This document shows positions 45,949 through 54,720 of a stretch of 64,000 bases of DNA, one piece after another; position 1 is the first letter of the stretch, and each line of letters opens with the position of its first letter. Where the stretch lies: assembly GCF_900188325.1 (NCBI RefSeq), contig NZ_FZPD01000003.1:248001-312000 (forward strand), read 5' to 3'. Source of the stretch: Ekhidna lutea. GTDB lineage: Bacteria > Bacteroidota > Bacteroidia > Cytophagales > Cyclobacteriaceae. The notes beneath the pieces were generated by a model. It searched no databases, was not told where the DNA came from, and was given only the letters and a program-made list of their open reading frames with translations. The translations under genes and the position numbers were made by a program.

Positions 45949-47262
45949 ATGAACAAAATATTTTTAGTAATCCAGCGTGAGTTTATGAGCAGGGTAAAGA
46001 AGAAATCTTTCCTGCTTGCCACTATTTTGGTTCCATTGCTATTTCCCGCAATCATTGGCGGTATGGTATACCTGGCCATTCAGAATGAGAAAAACAAAGA
46101 ACTAGAGGTGATCCATGTATTGGATGAAAGTTCACTTCTCAAATTTGAAGACACGGAAAGCTACGACTATCAGTTGGTAGAAGGACCTCTAGATTCAGCC
46201 AAAGCAAGATTCAGCAAATCGGATGATTTTGCATTGATATACGTTCCAAAAATCGAAGTTGACAACCCTGAAGGAATAAAGTTTTATGCTCACACCTCTC
46301 CTGGGGTCAACCTGGTTGATGGTTTTGAAAACAAAATAGAGGCACAACTCCGTGATGTTAAGTTGACCAGGTCCGGGCTTACAGAGGAGCAGTTGGAGGA
46401 ATTGAAAACCTATGTTCAGATTGAATCATTCAACCTGAGCGAGACGGGGGATGAGAAAAAGAGCGACTCTGGAGTAACCTTTGGGATTGGCTATGTCATG
46501 GGATTTTTAATCTATATTTTCCTTTTTGCATATGGTGCTCAGGTTATGCAGGGAGTAATTGAAGAGAAAAACAGCAAGATCGTTGAAGTGATTGTATCAA
46601 CAGTGCGCCCCTTTCATATGATGATCGGAAAAGTGGTAGGAGTGGCATCTGTCGGTATTGTACAATTCCTGATTTGGATGGTGCTGATGAGTGTGATCTC
46701 TTTTGCTGGTATGGCCGCATTCGGCCTTAGCATGGATCCAGCAGAAACAGCTCAAATGATGCAAGCAGCAGATGAAGCTTCATCTGTGCAATCAAACGCC
46801 AAAGTGCAGGAAATGATGAGTTTAATAAATGATATCCCCATCACTAAGATTGTCCTTCTCTTTATTTTCTTCTTTTTGGGGGGCTACTTGTTATATGGAG
46901 CTTTGTTTGCAGCAGTTGGTTCTGCTGTTGATACACCGGCCGATGCACAGCAATTCATGATGCCGATAATGATGCCTATTATTGTTGGGTTGATGGGACT
47001 GTTCATGTTTGTGTTCCCCGATCCGCACGGAACAATTAGCTTCTGGCTCTCTATTATTCCTTTTACCTCACCGATTGTAATGATGGGTAGAATAGGATTT
47101 GGTGTACCTGCCTGGGAGATTGCTTTGAGTATGGTTCTGCTTGTTGGTGGATTTATTTTCACCTTATGGCTGGCAGGCAGAATTTATCGAATAGGTATAT
47201 TGATGCATGGCACCAAAGTGAACTACAAAGTGCTTGCAAAATGGTTGATGCAAAAGAATTAA
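45949..47262 (+). CDS. ABC-2 type permease (NatB-like)
   Basis: A 437-residue membrane protein with the ABC-2 layout: a first membrane helix (about 22-44), a large extracytoplasmic domain (about 45-175) and five or six further helices (from GIGYVMGFLIYIFLFAYG near 180 to the end). The N terminus LVIQREFMSRVKKKSF is the usual ABC-2 start. The motif GVIEEKNSKIVEVIVSTVRP after the second helix is typical of NatB/YhaP permeases. With the preceding ATPase it would form a complete exporter. A Met/Ala/Ser-rich stretch (about 262-285) lies between helices. Confidence 0.9.
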   Translation: MNKIFLVIQREFMSRVKKKSFLLATILVPLLFPAIIGGMVYLAIQNEKNKELEVIHVLDESSLLKFEDTESYDYQLVEGPLDSAKARFSKSDDFALIYVPKIEVDNPEGIKFYAHTSPGVNLVDGFENKIEAQLRDVKLTRSGLTEEQLEELKTYVQIESFNLSETGDEKKSDSGVTFGIGYVMGFLIYIFLFAYGAQVMQGVIEEKNSKIVEVIVSTVRPFHMMIGKVVGVASVGIVQFLIWMVLMSVISFAGMAAFGLSMDPAETAQMMQAADEASSVQSNAKVQEMMSLINDIPITKIVLLFIFFFLGGYLLYGALFAAVGSAVDTPADAQQFMMPIMMPIIVGLMGLFMFVFPDPHGTISFWLSIIPFTSPIVMMGRIGFGVPAWEIALSMVLLVGGFIFTLWLAGRIYRIGILMHGTKVNYKVLAKWLMQKN

Positions 47263-47330
47263 GTTGATCGTAGTTATTTTTAACCTTGACGAGCGTTTTC
47301 CTTTGTCAGGTCTGACCAAACGATCATCTT

Positions 47331-48548
47331 TTGAGAAAAAAGTTTAAAGAAGCTACAGGCAATACATTAGCCCCACTACGACCCCACCTTAAGTGGCTTG
47401 TGGTGGGGTTTGCTATTGTAATAAGCTTTGGCTCTATTCTGTACACCAATAGTTTGGTGGAGCAAATAAGGGATAGAGAACAACGCCAGATCGAGATATA
47501 TGCCAGCTCATTAGAATTTCTGGCCAATGAAAGCGAAAACGTAAACTTCTTTCTCATTCTGGATGAGATCGTAGCAGCCAATCACTCAATTCCGGTTATT
47601 CTCACAGATGAAAACGAAGAGCCGGAAGACTTTAGAAACCTCGAAAAAGCAGAACGATACACCCCGGGAGATGATCGGATGAATTTTTTAAGGAGCGAAA
47701 TTCAGCTGATGAAGGAAGCACACCCTCCAATTGAAGTTACCCTAAAGGATGATCAGGATAATATTTACGGGCATAAGTATATATTCTATAAAAACTCCTT
47801 TTTGCTCAATCAGCTTCGTTACTACCCTTACATTCAGCTTTCTGTCATCGGACTCTTTGGGGTGGTTATTTTCATGGTATTGAACTATATCAAGCGTGTT
47901 GAACAGGATCGGGTATGGGTAGGACTAGCGAAAGAAACGGCTCACCAGCTAGGCACACCGCTATCTTCTTTGATGGCCTGGTCAGAATATTTTAAAGATT
48001 TATATCCAGATCAAAAAGAGGCATTGCTGGAATTTGATAAAGATGTGGATCGATTGAAAGTAATCACGGATCGTTTCTCAAGTATTGGAAGCGAACCGCA
48101 GCTTTCCCTGGTCAATGTGGCAGACGCCATAGACGAAATCGTCATTTATTTACAGAAAAGGCTATCTACAAAAATCAATATGACAGTTTCTACATTTCCT
48201 AACAGGGAGATCGATGGTAGAATCAACCCTTCATTATTTGCCTGGGTCATTGAAAACCTTTGTAAAAATGCCGCTGATGCTATGGAAGGTAAAGGCTCTA
48301 TACATATCAGTATTTTACGTGCCAATGAGGGGAGGGTAGCTGTAGATGTACAGGACACGGGAAAAGGAATTGCAAAGGCAAAAGTTAAAAATGTTTTCAG
48401 ACCCGGGTTTACCACAAAAAAAAGAGGGTGGGGATTAGGTTTAACCCTTGCTAAGCGGATAATTGAACAATATCATCAGGGAAAGATTTTTGTAAAACAC
48501 TCAGAAATCAACAAGGGCACCACTTTCCGAATTTACCTGAATGGATGA
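47331..48548 (+). CDS. orphan sensor histidine kinase
   Basis: A 405-residue sensor with two membrane helices (about 18-38 and 165-187), an extracytoplasmic domain of about 120 residues between them, and a cytoplasmic kinase. The phosphorylation motif is AHQLGTPLSS (H205): the residue after His is Gln, not the usual Glu or Asp. N box ENLCKNAADAM, G1 DTGKGI, F box FRPGFTTKK and G2 GWGLGLTLAK are intact. It starts at TTG, as the next in-frame ATG would delete the first helix. No response regulator is adjacent; the ABC exporter lies upstream and atpD downstream. Confidence 0.88.
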   Translation: MRKKFKEATGNTLAPLRPHLKWLVVGFAIVISFGSILYTNSLVEQIRDREQRQIEIYASSLEFLANESENVNFFLILDEIVAANHSIPVILTDENEEPEDFRNLEKAERYTPGDDRMNFLRSEIQLMKEAHPPIEVTLKDDQDNIYGHKYIFYKNSFLLNQLRYYPYIQLSVIGLFGVVIFMVLNYIKRVEQDRVWVGLAKETAHQLGTPLSSLMAWSEYFKDLYPDQKEALLEFDKDVDRLKVITDRFSSIGSEPQLSLVNVADAIDEIVIYLQKRLSTKINMTVSTFPNREIDGRINPSLFAWVIENLCKNAADAMEGKGSIHISILRANEGRVAVDVQDTGKGIAKAKVKNVFRPGFTTKKRGWGLGLTLAKRIIEQYHQGKIFVKHSEINKGTTFRIYLNG

Positions 48549-48622
48549 GGGTGAAAACCTTTTTTCCTTATGGTTTTTTCCTTTAATTTCGCACCAAATT
48601 TCAAACAACCCCATTAATATAA

Positions 48623-50143
<1,521 letters not shown>

Positions 50144-50180
50144 TTACTTCCTTTTAGGAGGGAGTTTAAATCAATAAACT

Positions 50181-50432
50181 ATGTTTCTAGAAATAGTAAC
50201 ACCGGACGAGAAAGTATTTGAAGGAGAAGTGGTTAGCGCTTCTTTTCCAGGAAGCGATGGTTCATTTCAGATTCTGAATAACCACGCCGCAATGGTTTCT
50301 ACGCTTGGCAAAGGAGATATTCGTTACACACCGGAAAAAAAGCCGGAGGTTCATCTTTTAGTAGAGGGTGGGGTAGTAGAAGTAATGAATAACAAAGTGA
50401 ACGTTTTAGTAGAAAAGATCTTCAGCGAGTAA
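50181..50432 (+). CDS. atpC: ATP synthase F1 subunit epsilon, short form
   Basis: An 83-residue protein comprising only the N-terminal beta-sandwich (MFLEIVTPDEKVFEGEV, SFPGSDGSFQILNNHAAMVSTL region) that contacts gamma and the c-ring. The C-terminal helical hairpin of E. coli-type epsilon (about 130-140 residues in all), which inhibits ATP hydrolysis, is absent. This short form is usual for Bacteroidota, so it is not a truncation artefact. An AGGAGGGAG ribosome site lies about 20 bases before the ATG. A perfect terminator follows. Confidence 0.94.
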   Translation: MFLEIVTPDEKVFEGEVVSASFPGSDGSFQILNNHAAMVSTLGKGDIRYTPEKKPEVHLLVEGGVVEVMNNKVNVLVEKIFSE

Positions 50433-50460
50433 TAAGCTGATATAAAAATATAATTGAAAA

Positions 50461-50496
50461 GCCATCCTGACGATTCTGTCAGGATGGCTTTTTTGT
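50461..50496 (+). terminator. rho-independent terminator after atpC
   Basis: An 11-bp perfect stem (GCCATCCTGAC / GTCAGGATGGC, 50461-50471 and 50478-50488) with loop GATTCT is followed by a T-rich tract. It closes the atpDC transcript and separates it from the sigma-factor operon. Confidence 0.93.
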
Positions 50497-50620
50497 TTAA
50501 CAACCATTAACGCTCATTTTGGGAATATATTCACAATTTTATTTCCTCATATAAGAAAAAGGTGGATTCTTTTTTCGCACATAGGCAACCAATAAACCCT
50601 AACCTGCATTCTCCTACCAA

Positions 50621-51172
50621 ATGCTTCGCTTGAACACCAAAGACCTAATCGATAAAAGCAAATCAGGAAACCGAAAGGCTCAACAACAGCTTTTTAGCCA
50701 GTTGAGTGCTCCGATGATGGGTGTATGTGTTCGATATATGAAAAGTACAGAAGATGCTGAGGATGTGTTGCTGGAGGGTTTTTACAAGATGTTTAAAAGC
50801 CTTAAAGCCTTCACGTATGAAAGCGAACCAGCCTTTTTCGGATGGGTAAAGCGAATCATGGTAAACGAATCCTTAATGAAACTAAGGAAAAACAAAGAAA
50901 TTCAACTACTGGCAATAAACGAGGATTTGGATCAGGAAGTGGATGTTTCGCCACTGCAAGACCTGGAAGTATCTGACCTTTTAAAGGTGATCAGATCCAT
51001 TCCTGTTGGCTATCGAACGGTTTTTAATCTGTATGAAATAGAAGGTTATTCTCATCAGGAAATAAGTGAGCAATTGGGGGTTTCGATAGGCACATCCAAG
51101 TCACAATTATTCAAAGCGAAGAAACTACTTCGAGAGATGTTGGAGGAAAAAAATGAAGATTATGGCTCTTAA
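50621..51172 (+). CDS. ECF-type RNA polymerase sigma factor
   Basis: A 183-residue sigma-70 family member with region 2 (about 18-85; TEDAEDVLLEGFYKMF binds the -10 element and core enzyme) and region 4 (about 120-175; SIPVGYRTVFNLYEIEGYSHQEIS with helix-turn-helix IGTSKSQLFKAKKLL). Regions 1 and 3 are absent, as in ECF factors. Its 3' end overlaps the next gene by 20 bp, and that gene encodes a single-helix membrane protein, the usual arrangement for an anti-sigma partner. The 188-bp upstream gap contains the atpC terminator; no clear self-recognised promoter was found. Confidence 0.9.
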   Translation: MLRLNTKDLIDKSKSGNRKAQQQLFSQLSAPMMGVCVRYMKSTEDAEDVLLEGFYKMFKSLKAFTYESEPAFFGWVKRIMVNESLMKLRKNKEIQLLAINEDLDQEVDVSPLQDLEVSDLLKVIRSIPVGYRTVFNLYEIEGYSHQEISEQLGVSIGTSKSQLFKAKKLLREMLEEKNEDYGS

Positions 51173-51755
51173 CAGATTATCAGAAAACCTAGATCAATTG
51201 TCCGGGCAGGAGCTTGGATTTGAATTCGATGAAGCGGCAGTATGGGCAAAACTTGAAAGTCGCCTTGAAAATCGTAAATCCAACGTTTATTGGTGGACAG
51301 TTGCCGCAAGTTTACTTCTGGTACTGATTTTCGCTCCTTACAGCCTATTAAAAAAGGATAGATCTGAAGCCCTAATCATGACAAGCATTGAAGAGGTAGC
51401 AAAGGAAGCTCCTCAAGAAATTGAAGCACTGAATGCCGATGTTAGCCACAAGCTGAAGAGACACATTGCTTCCGAGATTGGTCTTCTAGAAAGTAGAGGA
51501 GTTAGCTCATTACAATTGGCAGAATTGCCTATTAAAAAACTATCACTTGAACCAATCGCGATAGTAAAACAAGAAAAGAAAAATAAGCCGGTTTTTGCGG
51601 CAAAAGATATTTCAATCATTCAGGCAAGTCTCGAGCAGCCCTCGATTGGAAAAGGAAGAACAATGACCATAAGAGCTCAATGGCAGAATTCTACCGAGGA
51701 ATCAAATGTCAATTATCAAGCATTAAAAATTAAGCTCTATGAAAAGAATAAATAA
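51153..51755 (+). CDS. single-pass membrane protein, candidate anti-sigma factor
   Basis: A 200-residue protein with a cytoplasmic N terminus of about 44 residues (LDQLSGQELGFEFDEAAVWAKLE), one membrane helix (about 45-66, YWWTVAASLLLVLIF) and a periplasmic part of about 130 residues, basic near the end. The topology and its 20-bp overlap with the sigma gene suggest an anti-sigma factor. The HxxxCxxC motif of zinc anti-sigma factors is missing, so it would be a non-zinc type. The start could be the ATG at 51153 or the one at 51162. Overlaps the next gene by 17 bp. I do not recognise a named family. Confidence 0.75.
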   Translation: MKIMALNRLSENLDQLSGQELGFEFDEAAVWAKLESRLENRKSNVYWWTVAASLLLVLIFAPYSLLKKDRSEALIMTSIEEVAKEAPQEIEALNADVSHKLKRHIASEIGLLESRGVSSLQLAELPIKKLSLEPIAIVKQEKKNKPVFAAKDISIIQASLEQPSIGKGRTMTIRAQWQNSTEESNVNYQALKIKLYEKNK

Positions 51756-52770
51756 ATTAAAATTTACGATAGGTGCAGTTTTACTTTGGGTTTCATCAGT
51801 AACCTACGCTCAGCAGCTAAACTTTGGTCAAGCGCCTACCCAGTCAAAGTTCCCCGACACATTAACCATTGTCACTGACACTAACAAGAAACTGATTTTC
51901 GCATTTAATCAAATGAGTCGCGAGGAGAAATATTTATCAAATGAATTGTGGAACTCTATTCTAAGCGTAATGGAGACTTCACTGGGCAGATCTCTGTACG
52001 ACGAAGGGGTAGAGGTTACCTACATCAAGAATGAGGATGCTATAGAAGCCAGAATCACGATTACACCATTTGAATCAAAATCCGATGTATTTGTCATAGG
52101 GAAAGAAGGAATATCTGAGCAATTGTCTGATCGTATAGTTTTTACTATCAAACTCGATAAAGTAGCTATTTCCTTTTTTGTGGATGATGTTTCTGAGTTG
52201 GATCACTTAAAAAGTCAAAACATAGAAAGTCTTTGGTCAGAAATTAAATCAAGTAAAAAAGAGTTTAAATACAGAAGATCTCAATATCAAGCTGAAGGAA
52301 TAGCTAAATATGGTGATTTCAAAATAAACAAAATAAGTTCTGATAATCCAGTTGATTTTGTTGAATTAGGTATAGGTGTTGGACTAGGATATTATGCGGA
52401 TCGATTCGCTCCTGATATCAGTTACGATATTTCATTTCGATTTCATAATCGCTTTGGAAAGCCATCAACCAAATTTGGATTATTATATACACAGCATTAT
52501 TTCGTTTCAAGAAACGAAGAGAGCGAATTTGATATCGATTTGAATGGCTTTTTGTCTGGTTATTTTGCAATTAACACTTCTTCAGAAAAAGAATATGGGA
52601 TCGGATTTGGTTATCTGATTAATCAGAATGGATCCTTTTACAAAGGAGATACTTTTAAGATGACGGTCTACAACCGAAAGTCATCTAAGACAAGTTTGTC
52701 ACCTGAGATAATCTTTACGGACGGATTCAAAAAGGCATTTCCAGCATTAAGGTTTGGGTTGACCTTTTAA
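51739..52770 (+). CDS. predicted outer-membrane protein of the sigma-factor operon
   Basis: A 343-residue protein with a signal peptide (1-24, ending TYAQ). Residues 25-190 are mixed alpha/beta with no family I recognise. Residues about 205-343 show alternating strands (VELGIGVGLGYYADRF, FGLLYTQHYFVS, YGIGFGYLIN) and the chain ends in Phe (ALRFGLTF), consistent with a small beta-barrel of about eight strands. Its first 17 bases overlap the candidate anti-sigma gene, so the three genes are co-translated. It may sense the envelope state that controls the sigma factor, or it may be a component placed under its control; both are inferences. Confidence 0.7.
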   Translation: MKRINKLKFTIGAVLLWVSSVTYAQQLNFGQAPTQSKFPDTLTIVTDTNKKLIFAFNQMSREEKYLSNELWNSILSVMETSLGRSLYDEGVEVTYIKNEDAIEARITITPFESKSDVFVIGKEGISEQLSDRIVFTIKLDKVAISFFVDDVSELDHLKSQNIESLWSEIKSSKKEFKYRRSQYQAEGIAKYGDFKINKISSDNPVDFVELGIGVGLGYYADRFAPDISYDISFRFHNRFGKPSTKFGLLYTQHYFVSRNEESEFDIDLNGFLSGYFAINTSSEKEYGIGFGYLINQNGSFYKGDTFKMTVYNRKSSKTSLSPEIIFTDGFKKAFPALRFGLTF

Positions 52771-52824
52771 GAATACCCTAAACAGGGGATGTGATCAAAA
52801 GATTGAATCTGCTATTTTTAGTGT

Positions 52825-54081
52825 ATGAAACGATTCATTCGAGACACCATCCTCTGTTCTCTTTTCATATTCGGCATCATGGGACTCTTTGCTTCAGTCA
52901 CCTTATTCAAGGTATTCGAACTCTTTGATCCCATTGGAGATATGTTCTCTGACTTTGAGCTAACGGATATCGTATTTTCACAGCTTCAGGAAGACCCCAT
53001 CGCTGATGAACGAATTGTGATGGTAAATATTGGTAATCTTCCACGAGAAGGAATAGCTCGTCAAATAGAAATCATCAATCAATATGAACCTAAAGTCATA
53101 GGCCTTGACGTAATGTTGGACGCTCCTAAAGAGTGGCCGGAAGATAGTGCCCTCACACGTGTGCTTTCAGAAACTCCAAATATCGTCATTGGCGAAAAAC
53201 TGGTCGGATTTGATGAAGAAACCGGGGAGTTTGCAATGACTGTTAAGCCTGAAGATCACATTGTCCAGGAGGCGCGCCTTGGTTATGTAAACCTGATCAC
53301 AAATGCAGAAGTGCAGGAGGATCTTAAAATGTGTAGGGAGTTCACCCCTTCAGAAATTGTACAGGGAGAAACCAGATATGCGTTTCCTGTCAGACTGGCT
53401 TACGCATATGACTCCATTAAAACAGAGAAATTTTTGGCAAGAGATAACGACATTGAAACAGTCAATTACAAGGGTAATATCATCAGTTTTTCTTCTGCCA
53501 ATTATGGGATGAAGTACTTCGCCCTGGATGTCTATGACATATTTGACCAAAATTTCACCGCTGATCTCTTTAAAGACAAAATTGTCATTATGTGCTTTAT
53601 GGGGGAATACATTGGAGATACCGAGACTACTGAAGATTTCTATTTCACTCCGATGAATGAAAATTATGTAGGGAAGGCAAAGAACGACATGTTCGGAGGA
53701 GTTATTCATGCCAATATTATTTCTCAAATACTTGATGAAGATCCAATCGATCAAATGTCAAAAAATACTGAAATCGTATTGGCAATTCTCTTTTGCTTGT
53801 TCAATGTGTTTCTTTTCAAAATCATTTACGGCGCAATGCCCAAGTGGTATGATGGGATTACTAAAATATTTCAGTTGATTGAACTGATGGTACTTGGTTC
53901 ATTAATGATTTACCTATTGCTGATTTTCAATTACAAAGCAGATTTCACACTAGCTATGATAGTGATAGCGTTATCAGGAGATTCCTTAGAGGTATACCAT
54001 GGAGTAGTGAAAAACCTCTTTTCCAAAGAGCGAAGGAAAGAAGTCTTTAAAATCAACCGCCGGTTTTGGGAATCTCAATAG
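52825..54081 (+). CDS. CHASE2-domain membrane sensor without output domain
   Basis: A 418-residue protein: membrane helix (about 8-30), a large extracytoplasmic CHASE2 domain (about 45-305; IVMVNIGNLPREGIARQIEII, PKVIGLDVML, then FKDKIVIMCFMG and GGVIHANIISQIL), then three helices (about 314-336, 350-370, 374-395) and a basic tail of about 25 residues. CHASE2 normally feeds kinases, cyclases or diguanylate cyclases, but none is fused here, so it needs a partner. It begins 54 bp after the sigma operon, on the same strand, and its 3' end overlaps the convergent pabC-like gene by 29 bp. The CHAT protease gene is the next one on this strand. Confidence 0.88.
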   Translation: MKRFIRDTILCSLFIFGIMGLFASVTLFKVFELFDPIGDMFSDFELTDIVFSQLQEDPIADERIVMVNIGNLPREGIARQIEIINQYEPKVIGLDVMLDAPKEWPEDSALTRVLSETPNIVIGEKLVGFDEETGEFAMTVKPEDHIVQEARLGYVNLITNAEVQEDLKMCREFTPSEIVQGETRYAFPVRLAYAYDSIKTEKFLARDNDIETVNYKGNIISFSSANYGMKYFALDVYDIFDQNFTADLFKDKIVIMCFMGEYIGDTETTEDFYFTPMNENYVGKAKNDMFGGVIHANIISQILDEDPIDQMSKNTEIVLAILFCLFNVFLFKIIYGAMPKWYDGITKIFQLIELMVLGSLMIYLLLIFNYKADFTLAMIVIALSGDSLEVYHGVVKNLFSKERRKEVFKINRRFWESQ

Positions 54082-54664
54082 CGGAAATTGGAAGTTCCAA
54101 TTCACCCAAACCTATCATCGCATTAATCAAGCTCACTTTTTCAAAAGCATTCAGATCGGAAATCTGAATAGTTGTTTCTTTTATTTTGCCTTCTTGCATT
54201 AGCTGTGTTCTTTTTACCCCTTTCAGTAGTGGTGTATCTGGAGTTAGCCATTCTACACCATTCCAAAAAGCAAGATTAAAATACGAACCATCTGTAATGT
54301 GATTATCAATAGCAATGATGATATCGTCAGCATTTGAAGATTTGACCAGTTTGTTGATCTTGGTTCTGTCCTCAAACTTCATGGAGTAATCAAATGGTTT
54401 GGAGTGAACCACTTGAAGTGTTTTGATTTGACGAGGTTGATATTCTGCAAACTCGATATCATACTCCACATCCTCGGTATCCATGTCATAGACTAGGCGT
54501 ACTTTGTAAGTACCTTCCATTTTTAAATCAGGAAGTATTCGAATCAATGCATGTGAATTGTTTCCAGGAGCATATTTTTTAAAAACATCATCCATTCGCT
54601 CTTGATGAATTGAAAGATTTTTATAAACTCCATCCTTAAAAAGTATGCTCTCAATGAATCTCAT
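54053..54664 (-). CDS. pabC: class IV aminotransferase, likely 4-amino-4-deoxychorismate lyase
   Basis: A 203-residue PLP enzyme of fold type IV. The probable PLP lysine is K102 (FEDRTKINKL), followed by the family pattern DGSYFNLAFWNG (125-136), WLTPDTPLLKGVKR (139-152) and NAMIGLGEL at the C terminus. It is shorter than E. coli PabC (269) because the N-terminal domain is small. With pabB at 62.5 kb and folP at 3.9 kb, release of p-aminobenzoate from aminodeoxychorismate is the likeliest reaction; a D-amino acid or branched-chain transaminase is the alternative. It runs antisense between the CHASE2 and CHAT genes and is divergent from the latter by 56 bp. Confidence 0.78.
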   Translation of the reverse strand: MRFIESILFKDGVYKNLSIHQERMDDVFKKYAPGNNSHALIRILPDLKMEGTYKVRLVYDMDTEDVEYDIEFAEYQPRQIKTLQVVHSKPFDYSMKFEDRTKINKLVKSSNADDIIIAIDNHITDGSYFNLAFWNGVEWLTPDTPLLKGVKRTQLMQEGKIKETTIQISDLNAFEKVSLINAMIGLGELELPISAIEIPKTGG

Positions 54665-54720
54665 TCTGTTTTACATCTGCTTGCAAAATTCTAACTTTAT
54701 ATTAAAATCTTCCTAATGTC

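Noticed and set aside
50497-50620. Promoter upstream of the sigma factor
   Set aside because: A TTTG at 50518-50521 is present, but no TAnnTTTG lies 19-21 bases downstream, so a promoter is not supported by eye.
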